A stretch of 14,342 nt of DNA from CAZSPL01 sp964608735 (lineage in GTDB: Bacteria > JAJVIF01 > JAPKYR01 > CAZSPL01), in assembly GCA_964608735.1 (NCBI GenBank), contig CAZSPL010000088.1, positions 1 through 14,342 of the forward strand. The letters are read 5' to 3'. A program made the position numbers and the translations under genes. Each line of letters opens with the position of its first letter. Within the stretch, counting starts at the first letter, position 1. The notes beneath the pieces are model-generated. The model had not been told where the DNA came from. It saw only the letters and a program-made list of their open reading frames with translations, and made no database searches. Shown here piece by piece: positions 1-7,692 of this stretch.

Positions 1-11
1 CCTGAACCAAA

Positions 12-110
12 GCAAATTAAGGGGACAGGTACCGAAGCGCTCATGCCGACAAAGACCGTAATAGCTCAAATCTCAATGCCGACGCCACATACTCGGGTTA
101 CCTGTCCCCT
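12..110. repeat. 91-bp hairpin-ended repeat, copy R1
   Basis: The ends are AGGGGACAGGTACC (20-33) and GGTTACCTGTCCCCT (96-110), an inverted repeat apart from one extra base. The whole element is repeated in the same orientation at 2286-2375 with about 9 mismatches in 91 bases, and the preceding GCAAATTA is shared too. It begins 13 bases beyond the stop codon of the gene ending at 124. It has no coding capacity. The structure resembles REP/RAYT-type palindromic elements or a small MITE; that class is inferred from shape only, since no transposase is in the window. Confidence 0.85.
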
Positions 111-123
111 GATAACCGAAACC

Positions 124-1080
124 TTACCTCATTAATCCAGGGGCTGAGATATGAGCAATCACGCCATCGGGAATGCCGTCAGGGCACTCAAGAATAGGGT
201 CTCTGGTATCAGACTTGACCTTCTCACCGCTGAACATCTCTACAATCTGGTAATGCCAGTACGGCCAGTAGGGAGTCGTTTCAGGGTCAATACCGCCCAA
301 AACCTCCGGCAAACGCAACGGCACTTTCACATCCCCTTCGAGCTCGGTTCTGTAATAATAGTGACTGGATATGTATGGGAACTCATCGGGAATATATCCC
401 GACATATCCCTCCAGCGGATCGTATCTTCCCCCGGCAACCTGAGATAACCGAATCCGCCAAGTGAATAGGCGGGGTATGATAGATATGCATAATCATCGG
501 GACTGCTCAACTCGATATCCACGCAGGTAGAGACTTCGCCGATTGCCGCGTAGAAAAAATGACCCGGGCACATCCTCGGGTACCCCTTGAACTCCGGGAT
601 AACCTGGTCCAGCACGATTATCGGGTCGGCGAGAACATTCCCGATTTTATCTCCGTTCATCCCGAACCTCGGATCAAAGCCAATGTTGCTGACTCGGTTC
701 GCCTTTTCGATGAAACTCCTTGCGGCCTTTCTGTCCCGCTTATATACCCTTCCATGCGCATTCAAAAACGGGTTGACCGGATAGGAATCGGTATAGCCTG
801 CTTCGATAAGCGGGTCACAGAGATAGGGCGAACCTTCCGGACGATTCGCGTTGTAATAATCCCATCCCTCCTTATCCCCGCCCAGCAGGTACGCGGGATA
901 TTCGCCATTGCCTGCTTTATACTTATCCAACAGCATCTCGATGCTTAGGATATTCCCTTTTGTCTTATTCTCTATGCTTGGATCGGTTTGATCGTATATG
1001 AGGAGCCAAAACAGAACAACAGCAGCCGCGATTATGACAGCGACGATTCCCCATCTATAAACCTTCCGTGCTAACTCCAT
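124..1080 (-). CDS. Membrane-anchored pseudopilin-like protein (paralogue A)
   Basis: Function not recognised. The start at 1080 (318 aa) is preferred over an upstream ATG at 1101 because GGAG lies 8 bases before it; the 1101 ATG has no good ribosome site. Residues about 10-28 form one strong membrane helix, followed by an extracytoplasmic domain. The segment KGNILSIEMLLDKYKAGNGEYP resembles the 'ALe.Y...nG.YP' block that follows the helix of GspG-type pseudopilins, but there is no prepilin-peptidase GFTLIE motif, so it should not be processed as a pilin. Later blocks (FDPRFGMNGD, CPGHFFYA, DTIRW, FPYIS, LPEV) are shared with the next gene upstream (1271-2203), a tandem paralogue about half identical in these blocks. 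The C-terminus has PDGIPDGV, a weak Ca-loop-like motif. A possible role is as an anchored envelope component; this is inference. Confidence 0.8.
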   Translation of the reverse strand: MELARKVYRWGIVAVIIAAAVVLFWLLIYDQTDPSIENKTKGNILSIEMLLDKYKAGNGEYPAYLLGGDKEGWDYYNANRPEGSPYLCDPLIEAGYTDSYPVNPFLNAHGRVYKRDRKAARSFIEKANRVSNIGFDPRFGMNGDKIGNVLADPIIVLDQVIPEFKGYPRMCPGHFFYAAIGEVSTCVDIELSSPDDYAYLSYPAYSLGGFGYLRLPGEDTIRWRDMSGYIPDEFPYISSHYYYRTELEGDVKVPLRLPEVLGGIDPETTPYWPYWHYQIVEMFSGEKVKSDTRDPILECPDGIPDGVIAHISAPGLMR

Positions 1081-1140
1081 ATTCTCTTCTCCACCGTACA
1101 TCTATCAATGGCCTTTATCTTGTACGACGCTCTTAATCCC

Positions 1141-1237
1141 TGGCAGGTTTGCATATTCCGGGGGGTACCCATGCATTCAGCTCGAGCCGTAATCCGGCAT
1201 TCTGATGCCGGGATCCCTCTCCTGATACAACCTGCCA
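1141..1237. repeat. 97-bp nested inverted-repeat element between the paralogues
   Basis: TGGCAGGTT (1141-1149) is the exact reverse complement of AACCTGCCA (1229-1237). Between them lies a perfect 7-bp hairpin, CCGGCAT-TCTG-ATGCCGG (1194-1211). No T-run follows on the minus strand, so it is not a standard intrinsic terminator. It may be a third small palindromic element or an RNA structure in the spacer of a two-gene transcript. No second copy was seen in the window. Confidence 0.45.
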
Positions 1238-1270
1238 CCTTACTTAGGTAATATTTCCGAAGACCTGAAT

Positions 1271-2203
1271 CTATTGTTTCCCACCTATAACCTGGGTTAC
1301 CACGCCATCCGCGAAACCGTCAGGAGCCCCGGCAATCACGTTGACTTCATTTGGAGAAAATTCCGGTGGATCGAATGGAGGCCACTCAGGCATCTTGCCA
1401 TCTCCCCCGCCGCCCACAACCTCCGGCAGAGCAAGGAGTATTCGCATTCCTGAGTCAGGTGCCGTCGCATAATAGCTGTTCCGCGAAATGTATGGGAAGC
1501 TGTCAGGCAATGTGCCGTCGCCATCGAGCCAGCGAATCGTGTCCAGGCCGTACATGTCCGAATCACCCATGCCGCCTATGACATAAGCGTTGTATTTCTT
1601 ATACTTGATATCACTCAGCGAGATGATTTCACTGTCCGCCTCTTCCTCATCTGATATCTCGGTACCCAGAGCCTTGTAGTAGAACATGCCCGGGCAAAGC
1701 CGGGGATAGCCTTCAAGTTCGGGAATGACCTGCTTGACGAAAATTATGGGCTCGGAGAGCACATTTCCCATCCTGTCTCCGTTCAGGCCGAACCGTGGAT
1801 CGAATGAGCCGCCGCTCAGTTTTCCCGCCTCCTCGACGAAGCGGTCTACTATTCTTGCGTTCTTCCCACGATATTTGGTATGCGCCTTATAAGATACTTT
1901 GGGATACGCAAACAGGTAACCTCCCTCTATCAAGGGGTCGAGGAGAAGGTTCTCATCGCCGTGATGTTCCGCCTTATATTTCTCCCACCCATCGTAATCG
2001 CCGCCGAGCACGTACGGTGGATATTCGCCGTGCCTGGCGGCATACTTCTCAACAGCATTTTGAATAATATAGATATTGCCCTTAGTATTGGCTTCGAGAC
2101 TTACTACGCCCCCCGCACAGCCCACTGGAAAAGCCATCACGCAGAAGAGAAGGATGTATACCAGACATCTTGCGGCTCTTGCAGCGTTAATAGCGTTAAC
2201 CAT
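1271..2203 (-). CDS. Probable lipoprotein, pseudopilin-like (paralogue B)
   Basis: 310 aa. The start is supported by AAGGGG six bases upstream. The N-terminus (AARAARCLVYILLFCVMAFPVGC) is a secretion signal ending in a possible lipobox, PVGC with Cys29. Pro at -3 is unusual, so lipidation is likely but not certain. NTKGNIYIIQNAVEKYAARHGEYP matches the pseudopilin-like block of the downstream gene (124-1080), and the two align along their length (LGGD, DPLIE.GY, SFDPRFGLNGDRMGNVL, GYPRLCPG, DTIRWLD, LPEVVGG). This is a tandem duplication in which one copy kept a helix anchor and the other a signal-type leader. The C-terminus again has PDGFADGV. A TATAAT box lies 54 bases upstream. The biochemical function is unknown; envelope location is inferred. 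Confidence 0.8.
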   Translation of the reverse strand: MVNAINAARAARCLVYILLFCVMAFPVGCAGGVVSLEANTKGNIYIIQNAVEKYAARHGEYPPYVLGGDYDGWEKYKAEHHGDENLLLDPLIEGGYLFAYPKVSYKAHTKYRGKNARIVDRFVEEAGKLSGGSFDPRFGLNGDRMGNVLSEPIIFVKQVIPELEGYPRLCPGMFYYKALGTEISDEEEADSEIISLSDIKYKKYNAYVIGGMGDSDMYGLDTIRWLDGDGTLPDSFPYISRNSYYATAPDSGMRILLALPEVVGGGGDGKMPEWPPFDPPEFSPNEVNVIAGAPDGFADGVVTQVIGGKQ

Positions 2204-2256
2204 CGCAAACCCCTTGTGTGAATTATGCGGCTCCGCTTCGACGGACAGCCACTTAT

Positions 2257-2262
2257 ATTATA
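2257..2262 (-). promoter_or_regulatory. Candidate -10 box for the paralogue pair
   Basis: A perfect TATAAT on the minus strand lies 54 bases before the start codon at 2203. The matching -35 window (about 2280-2286) falls on the AT-rich edge of repeat R2 and is poor (TTAATT). If used, the promoter would be partly supplied by the repeat's boundary. Confidence 0.4.
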
Positions 2263-2277
2263 CTAAGAATCCTGGCC

Positions 2278-2375
2278 GCAAATTAAGGGGACAGGTTCCG
2301 AAGCGCTCATGCCGACAAAGACCGTAATTGCGCAAATCTCAATGCCAGCGCTACGTACTCCGGTTACCTGTCCCC
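2278..2375. repeat. 91-bp hairpin-ended repeat, copy R2
   Basis: Second copy of the element at 20-110, in the same orientation, about 90% identical. Its ends are GGGGACAGGTTCC (2287-2299) and GGTTACCTGTCCCC (2362-2375). It ends 21 bases beyond the stop codon of the LVIVD-repeat gene, a position like that of R1 relative to its gene. With R1 it brackets the two paralogous genes (124-2203). Confidence 0.85.
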
Positions 2376-2396
2376 GCTGTAAATTCACGCCCCGCA

Positions 2397-5105
2397 CTAC
2401 CACAACTTCACTATCCTCAAACCTCCGTATGGCGAGAAAGCCCGACCGACATAGGCGAATTGCCCGTCAACAGTGATCGAAGCGGCATACTCAAGGGAGT
2501 CCACGGTATAGAGGATATTCGCCGATTCCACCGGGTCAACATCGACTACCGGGACTCCCCACAGGTCGGCGACATAAGCATAGCCGTCTGCAACCGCAAC
2601 ATCATTTACATAATACGGGGTGTCAACCGTGTTAACGATAAATGCGCTCGCCGGTGCGCTTATATCCACAATCACGAGCCCCGCTTCGTTGGCGGGCACG
2701 AAAGCGTAATCACCATCTATCGCCGGCTCGTGGATGACGTCCGGCATCGGAACTGTTTGAACGACTGAAGCCGAACCCACCGGGTCTACATCGACTATCT
2801 GCAATCCTTCCACATTTGTAGCGATATATGCATATCCCCCCGCGGCCGTTACGCCGTTCACGTAACCCGGGATTGCCACGGTCTTTACAACCGATGCCGA
2901 ACCTAGCGGATTGATACTTACGATTCCCAATCCCGCCGATGCAAGTGCTACGTATGCATACTCCCCGTCGACATCGATCCCCAGTGCCTGGTCCGATGTG
3001 CCCACGGCTTTAGCCAGCGATGGATTGACCGGGTCTGTGAGCTCATATACACGCAGCTCGGAGTATCCGCACGCAACATAGATATAATCCCCAAGAACCT
3101 TGATATCCCACATGTTACCGGGATACGCTTCCATGTGAACGTCCTGCGCCATGAACGGGTCGCTGATGTCGATTGTATGAATACCCCCGTCGTAGTCCGC
3201 TATATAGGCATAGTTGTCACGTATCGCGCAGTCCATCGTCCCGCCCGGTGTGATGGCCGTGGTGACATAGCTCGGCGATGCCGATGTGGATTTGTCAACC
3301 ACGACCAGCCCCGCGGTATAGCTCGCCGTTAGCGCGTAATCGCCGCTCAGATCGAAGTTGTAAACCCATCCCGGCAGGGTTGTTATTGAACCCACGATTG
3401 TCGGCGACGCCGGGACGGTTATATCCAACACGGTGAAACTGTGACCACCGACGGCATATAACAAGTTCCCGACGATTTGCACATCCCTGACTGAGCCCAA
3501 TGCAACACTATTGACTATCGATGCCGATCCCGGGGGATCTATATTGATAACCGCGATTTGGTTCGGGTAATCCGCGACATAGGCATACCCGCCGCTGACT
3601 GCCACCCCATCCGCGGTGTGCGATGGGATCTCCACCGATTTCACGATGGCGGCAGACTCCGGGGGGTTTATACCGACTATGTGCAGGTAGTCGGAATCCG
3701 TTATGTATGCATAATCCCCGGATATCGCCACGTAATTGACATTGCTGTCCGTCTCTACCGTCGTAACCACATATGCCGTCTCGACCGGGTCGATATCAAC
3801 TATGGCTAAACCGGCATAAGTGGCGGCGAGATACGCATAACCTCCCGCTGTCACGACATCCTCGGCATTGCCTCCCGTTGCGATCGTCTTTACGTATGCG
3901 GGGTTTGATGGATCGCTGACATCGAATATATCAAGCCCGGGATACCCCGAACCGATGAATGCGAAATCACCGCTTACAGAGATGCCAAGCGCCGTATACG
4001 TCGAGTCGACCTGGTTCAGCCACAGCGGATTCGTCGGATCCGAGATATCGAATACATTAAACCCGTTAATACCGCTCGCGATATACGCATAATCCCCGCT
4101 GCAAACGACGTCATAAGGTGTAAAATTAAGCCACGGGGGAGTGATTACCACCGGGTTCGCGGGGACCCCCCACTCATTGACCTTCAGTGTGAAGTACTGG
4201 TGCATCGCGACATCTCCCGGATTCGGCGATGTCGCTATCACCCTCACCTCGTATTCCCCGGACGGTGCATGCTCGGTGTTTTTAATATAAAGGTGCCACA
4301 GGCTGCCCGATACGTGCGTGAATTGCGTGAATCCCTGCCCGTTTATCTGGGGAGCCACCAGCGTGACCTTGCTCACATCATTCTGCCAGTCGAGGACATC
4401 GACCATTATCTCGGCGTTCTCCGTATCCGTGTCGTAGAGTGTCTGCTGCTCAAAATACTCGACCGAGTACGGCTCCCGGCAGTTGCCGGGCCACGATGCG
4501 TCCACCGCGAAGGTGATGGCATAATATTGCGGCGGCATGGGGATGTGAACGAGGTAATTCTCGGTATATGCCTCGCCGCCCCCGAATACACGGTTGCTTT
4601 GAGCCTTGGCGAATGCCTTGAACGGATTGAGCGCGCCGCCGCCGGGAATATCGTAAAGCGCCGTCCAACCGTCGGCATTGACCAGCTCATGCCCGGCATC
4701 GTTTGTATAGAGTATCCCCCGCACATCGCGTCCGCCTATCGGCGCGGGATTGCGAAGCGTCACGTCGGCATCGAGAATACGGGTCCCAAGGTCGAATGAG
4801 TTGACTACGACATCGACGCAGTCATTACATGCCGGCGGGATAAGGAATCCCGTAACATCGAAATGCCCGAGAAGATTCCTGTCGGGTACGACTGCGACCT
4901 CACCGGTCGCCGGGTCGAATGCGAATTTCCACACTCCCCACATCACATGGCCCGAATCGCTCTCACGTCCCGGCGCGAGCCCTGTATTCAAGGCCGGCTC
5001 CGGGGCAGTGGCCTGCTTTTCAAGCCCGAAATTCGAGCATCCAGCAACCATAAGGATAATCATCGATATGATCGCGAATCCATATATCAATCGGTTATGC
5101 GGCAT
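2397..5105 (-). CDS. LVIVD-repeat beta-propeller lipoprotein
   Basis: 902 aa from the ATG at 5105, chosen because AAGGTGAGG lies just upstream and the following residues form a clean lipoprotein signal (MPHNRLIYGFAIISMIILMVAGC, lipobox VAGC, Cys23). An ATG at 5189 would add 28 non-signal residues and run into a hairpin region. Residues about 24-330 form an unassigned domain with beta-rich segments (for example HVMWGVWKFAFDP, TGEYEVRVIA-like strands). From about 335 to the end there are 14 repeats of about 40 residues, with the pattern G-D/G-Y-A-Y-V-A...GL.IVDI(D/S)P...A..V, matching the LVIVD repeat family (beta-propeller forming). Fourteen units would make two seven-bladed propellers; this is inferred. 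Likely displayed on the periplasmic or outer face of a membrane; partner unknown. Near-identical strings such as VDPVGSASVV and INPLGSASVV suggest recent internal duplication. Confidence 0.9.
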   Translation of the reverse strand: MPHNRLIYGFAIISMIILMVAGCSNFGLEKQATAPEPALNTGLAPGRESDSGHVMWGVWKFAFDPATGEVAVVPDRNLLGHFDVTGFLIPPACNDCVDVVVNSFDLGTRILDADVTLRNPAPIGGRDVRGILYTNDAGHELVNADGWTALYDIPGGGALNPFKAFAKAQSNRVFGGGEAYTENYLVHIPMPPQYYAITFAVDASWPGNCREPYSVEYFEQQTLYDTDTENAEIMVDVLDWQNDVSKVTLVAPQINGQGFTQFTHVSGSLWHLYIKNTEHAPSGEYEVRVIATSPNPGDVAMHQYFTLKVNEWGVPANPVVITPPWLNFTPYDVVCSGDYAYIASGINGFNVFDISDPTNPLWLNQVDSTYTALGISVSGDFAFIGSGYPGLDIFDVSDPSNPAYVKTIATGGNAEDVVTAGGYAYLAATYAGLAIVDIDPVETAYVVTTVETDSNVNYVAISGDYAYITDSDYLHIVGINPPESAAIVKSVEIPSHTADGVAVSGGYAYVADYPNQIAVINIDPPGSASIVNSVALGSVRDVQIVGNLLYAVGGHSFTVLDITVPASPTIVGSITTLPGWVYNFDLSGDYALTASYTAGLVVVDKSTSASPSYVTTAITPGGTMDCAIRDNYAYIADYDGGIHTIDISDPFMAQDVHMEAYPGNMWDIKVLGDYIYVACGYSELRVYELTDPVNPSLAKAVGTSDQALGIDVDGEYAYVALASAGLGIVSINPLGSASVVKTVAIPGYVNGVTAAGGYAYIATNVEGLQIVDVDPVGSASVVQTVPMPDVIHEPAIDGDYAFVPANEAGLVIVDISAPASAFIVNTVDTPYYVNDVAVADGYAYVADLWGVPVVDVDPVESANILYTVDSLEYAASITVDGQFAYVGRAFSPYGGLRIVKLW

Positions 5106-5159
5106 ATGCCTCACCTTTTGCGAAATACCTCTCCCCTCGCCGCCTGTATTTTCTGATGC

Positions 5160-5181
5160 ATGATACGCCGATTTTAATCGG
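5160..5181 (-). promoter_or_regulatory. Possible promoter/operator of the LVIVD gene
   Basis: On the minus strand, TATCAT (5165-5160, one mismatch from TATAAT) lies just downstream of the perfect palindrome CCGATT-TT-AATCGG (5168-5181), a place where a repressor could act. The -35 window is poor, so this is tentative. Confidence 0.25.
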
Positions 5182-5196
5182 AAGACCATTCCCGAT

Positions 5197-5222
5197 GTTT
5201 CGGGACACCCTTGTCCCGAAAC
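5197..5222. terminator. 11-bp perfect hairpin after the GT2 gene
   Basis: GTTTCGGGACA (5197-5207) pairs exactly with TGTCCCGAAAC (5212-5222) over a 4-base loop. It begins 6 bases past the stop of the GT2 gene. On the minus strand no U-run follows, so it may be a weak or factor-assisted terminator, a 3' mRNA stabiliser, or a small dispersed palindrome. Confidence 0.5.
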
Positions 5223-5228
5223 CCACCC

Positions 5229-5975
5229 CTACCTCTTAAACCGCCACTTCAGAATGGTCCATATCGCCTCCAGCCCGTCACGCCACGTTATCTTCTTCCC
5301 CTCGAGCGATGTCCTCCCCTCATACGAAATCGGTACTTCGATGAGCTTGTATTTCTTCTTCAACACCTTCGCCGTGACCTCCGGGCAGAACTCGAACCGC
5401 TGGCATGTCAGGTGGATGTTCTTGATGACGTCCGCGCGGAACACCTTGTAACACGTCGCCTCATCCGTGATTGTCGTCCCGTACAGCAGCGTCGCGAGAA
5501 ACGCCAGCAGCTTGTTCGCCACAAAATTCGCCCACACCATCCCCTTCAACGGCCCTTTCTTCCCGAGAAACCGGCTCCCGTAAACCACGTCCGCCTTCCC
5601 CTCGATAATCGGCTTCACGAGCGCGGGATAATCATTCGGGTCATATTCAAGGTCGGCATCCTGGATGATGATTATCTCCCCGGTGGCGTATGCAAGACCT
5701 ATCCTTATCGCCGTACCCTTCCCCTGGTTCAGCATGCTGAAATGTATTTTCAGAACATCCCCGCCCTTATGCTTCTCCATCACCTCTTCGAGGACCTTCA
5801 TCGTACCGTCCACCGAGCCGTCATCGACTACGATTATCTCCTTCTCCAGCCCGGGGACATCCACCGCACGGACGGCATCCAGCACCGGCGCGATATTCTC
5901 CAGCTCGTTGTAACACGGGATGATGATGCTCAGCCGCTTGAATTCAACAGGTTTTTCAACTTCCGTCTTTGGCAA
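5229..5975 (-). CDS. GT2 glycosyltransferase, polyprenyl-phosphate sugar synthase (DPM1-like)
   Basis: 248 aa, GT-A fold. It starts at a TTG codon: the only other codons before an in-frame TAG are ACA, AGC, TGG and GGA, so no ATG is available. GGAG lies 4 bases upstream. Motifs: LSIIIPCYNE (15-24), VVDDGS (49-54), DAD metal/nucleotide-binding triad (106-108), GSRF (133-136), DEATCYKVFR (171-180), RFEFCPEVTAK (193-203) and a GR.S..GKKI segment (220-229). This is the pattern of dolichol/undecaprenyl-phosphate mannose or glucose synthases, which move a sugar from a nucleotide donor to a lipid phosphate on the cytoplasmic face. There is no C-terminal membrane helix, as in the short DPM1 class. 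The gene lies 22 bases after the GT-C-type gene, so the two probably work together: this one makes the lipid-linked donor. The sugar cannot be read from sequence. Confidence 0.93.
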   Translation of the reverse strand: MPKTEVEKPVEFKRLSIIIPCYNELENIAPVLDAVRAVDVPGLEKEIIVVDDGSVDGTMKVLEEVMEKHKGGDVLKIHFSMLNQGKGTAIRIGLAYATGEIIIIQDADLEYDPNDYPALVKPIIEGKADVVYGSRFLGKKGPLKGMVWANFVANKLLAFLATLLYGTTITDEATCYKVFRADVIKNIHLTCQRFEFCPEVTAKVLKKKYKLIEVPISYEGRTSLEGKKITWRDGLEAIWTILKWRFKR

Positions 5976-5997
5976 TGTGCTCCATCCCTATGATTCG

Positions 5998-7638
5998 TCA
6001 ACCGGCTTTTTTAATGCCTTCCAGCCCCTTCCTCAGATGCAATCCCGCATAAATCGCGCCTCCGAAAAAAATTATAGCAGAGCATATAAAAAATGGCGAA
6101 AGCGACGGTACATCGCGGCTCAGCGTCACGAAAAACAGCTTCGTCGTCGTATACCCCCCGCTACTCCCCGTCCAGTATGGAATATCCACATGCAGCGCCG
6201 TCCTGAACACCTTGCTCACAAGCAGCCACCAGTTCGCGATAATCGGCGAATAAATGGGATTGTAGAACATATGGTAGTAGCACAACGGCTCGCCGAATGT
6301 GTTCCGCATCAGCCGGATGAACTCGTTGAAATGTATTATCAGCACCGGAAACTGCACCAGGAATCCCGCATAGCACAATCCCCGGAAGCGCCGCATCCAT
6401 TTGCCGTCATCGAGAAGCATCCCCACCGGGAGAATCAGCGCCGGGAGAATCAGCAGCGAATACCTCGGACCCCAGCTCCAGAATCCCGACCAGTATATGA
6501 ACCGCGAATAAACCAGTATCTGTATCGCCGCATGAATCACGAAGAACCAGAACTCGATGCGGAATCCGCGCATGAATTTTCGAATCGACCAGAAGAAAAG
6601 CGCCGCGGGCGGGAAATAAAGAAACAGCGACTTGCCGGGGCTGATAAGAAAACCGGCAAGCCCATAGTAAATCGGTATGTAAACCTCCTGGTACTCTGAT
6701 ATATAGCCCGTCTCCGTCGGATTCCCGTATCGAAAATAATTGTAGAAATAGAATACCAGTGGGAAGATCAGCAGCCCGAGAAGCATCGCGCCGAGGCCGT
6801 ATGAATTCCGCCTGAAATCATCCTTCGCCACCGGGAGCCCCTTCCCGAAACGCTTGAATCCATCGGTAATCGCGCCGCCCATCTTCACCGCCACGATGTA
6901 AACCAGCGGGATGACATAAATCATATCCGCGAATTTCGTGAGCATCATCAGGCTGTATGACAACGCCGATGCCAGCGCCCACCATGCCGATTTCTTCCCG
7001 TGGATGAATCCGAAAAGAAAATACCATCCCGACAGCAGGAAAAACACCTGCGTCACTTCGCTCATATACATCCCGCCGTAAACCAGCATGTTCGAGCACA
7101 GGCACAGCGAAAGCGCCAGCGATGCCGACACCGCCACGCCGTACCCCATGAACCGCCCGATCCTGAAAAGCAGCACCCCGCTCCATGCGAGCAGGATTGG
7201 GATGGTGAACCCGGCGATGAATACGATGAACGACAACCTGTCCGCCCCGGTAAGTCCGAACATCCCGGCGAGCAGCATCCCGATAAACCAGAACGGCACG
7301 AATACGAACGATGCCACGATCCCGTATTTGCTGTACAGCACCCCTTCTTCGTTCCGCGCGCCGTAATGGAAATCTTTCATGTGCTGGAAATTGAACCACA
7401 TGTTTTTCCAGTCATCAGCGAGCTTGCCCCCCCCGGCAGGCGTATTCCCCTCCCCAAGCGCATTTTCGTCAGCGTTGAGATTCTCGATTGCAAGCGTGCC
7501 CCGCTCGCATATCGCCTGCGTGGTGAGAAGCATCGGGAACTCGTCGGAGTCGCGAAGCTTCCCCTGCATGGTGAACAACGCGATGCATAGCACCGTGAAA
7601 AATAGCAGCCGGGTAACACGTCGCTCCAATACCGCCAT
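5998..7638 (-). CDS. Multi-spanning GT-C-type glycosyltransferase
   Basis: 546 aa, about 12-13 membrane helices. It has features of the GT-C superfamily (ArnT/PMT/GT39-like): an acidic motif in the first external loop, DSDEF (30-34), after helix 1; YSKYGI (102-107) before helix 2; ISPGKSLFLYFPP (332-344); and WSWGPRYSLLILP (387-399). GT-C enzymes use a polyprenyl-phosphate sugar on the outer face of the inner membrane, with the first-loop acidic residue as the usual catalytic candidate. The adjacent DPM1-like gene would supply that donor. The acceptor (protein, lipid A or polysaccharide) is unknown. No clear ribosome site precedes the ATG. A TACAAT box ends 9 bases before it, so a leaderless mRNA is possible. 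Alternative: a non-catalytic member of the same fold. Confidence 0.8.
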   Translation of the reverse strand: MAVLERRVTRLLFFTVLCIALFTMQGKLRDSDEFPMLLTTQAICERGTLAIENLNADENALGEGNTPAGGGKLADDWKNMWFNFQHMKDFHYGARNEEGVLYSKYGIVASFVFVPFWFIGMLLAGMFGLTGADRLSFIVFIAGFTIPILLAWSGVLLFRIGRFMGYGVAVSASLALSLCLCSNMLVYGGMYMSEVTQVFFLLSGWYFLFGFIHGKKSAWWALASALSYSLMMLTKFADMIYVIPLVYIVAVKMGGAITDGFKRFGKGLPVAKDDFRRNSYGLGAMLLGLLIFPLVFYFYNYFRYGNPTETGYISEYQEVYIPIYYGLAGFLISPGKSLFLYFPPAALFFWSIRKFMRGFRIEFWFFVIHAAIQILVYSRFIYWSGFWSWGPRYSLLILPALILPVGMLLDDGKWMRRFRGLCYAGFLVQFPVLIIHFNEFIRLMRNTFGEPLCYYHMFYNPIYSPIIANWWLLVSKVFRTALHVDIPYWTGSSGGYTTTKLFFVTLSRDVPSLSPFFICSAIIFFGGAIYAGLHLRKGLEGIKKAG

Positions 7639-7647
7639 GGCTGGTAA

Positions 7648-7653
7648 ATTGTA
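7648..7653 (-). promoter_or_regulatory. Candidate -10 box (leaderless?) for the GT-C gene
   Basis: TACAAT on the minus strand ends 9 bases before the ATG at 7638; transcription would start at or within a few bases of the start codon. No good -35 hexamer at 16-18 bases was found, and no Shine-Dalgarno is present. Confidence 0.3.
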
Positions 7654-7692
7654 TCAAATATCCATTCCGGGGAACTTAAAAAGGCAAGTTGA

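Noticed and set aside
124..2203. True type IV pilin or pseudopilin genes
   Set aside because: No prepilin-peptidase leader (GFTLIE-like), and no other secretion or pilus assembly gene in the window.
20..2375. Composite transposon bounded by R1 and R2
   Set aside because: No transposase between them, no target-site duplication that I can see, and the elements lie in the same orientation at gene 3' ends; dispersed repeats are the simpler reading.
5211..5993. Plus-strand open frame of 260 residues opposite the GT2 gene
   Set aside because: Antisense shadow; the minus-strand frame has all GT2 motifs in order.
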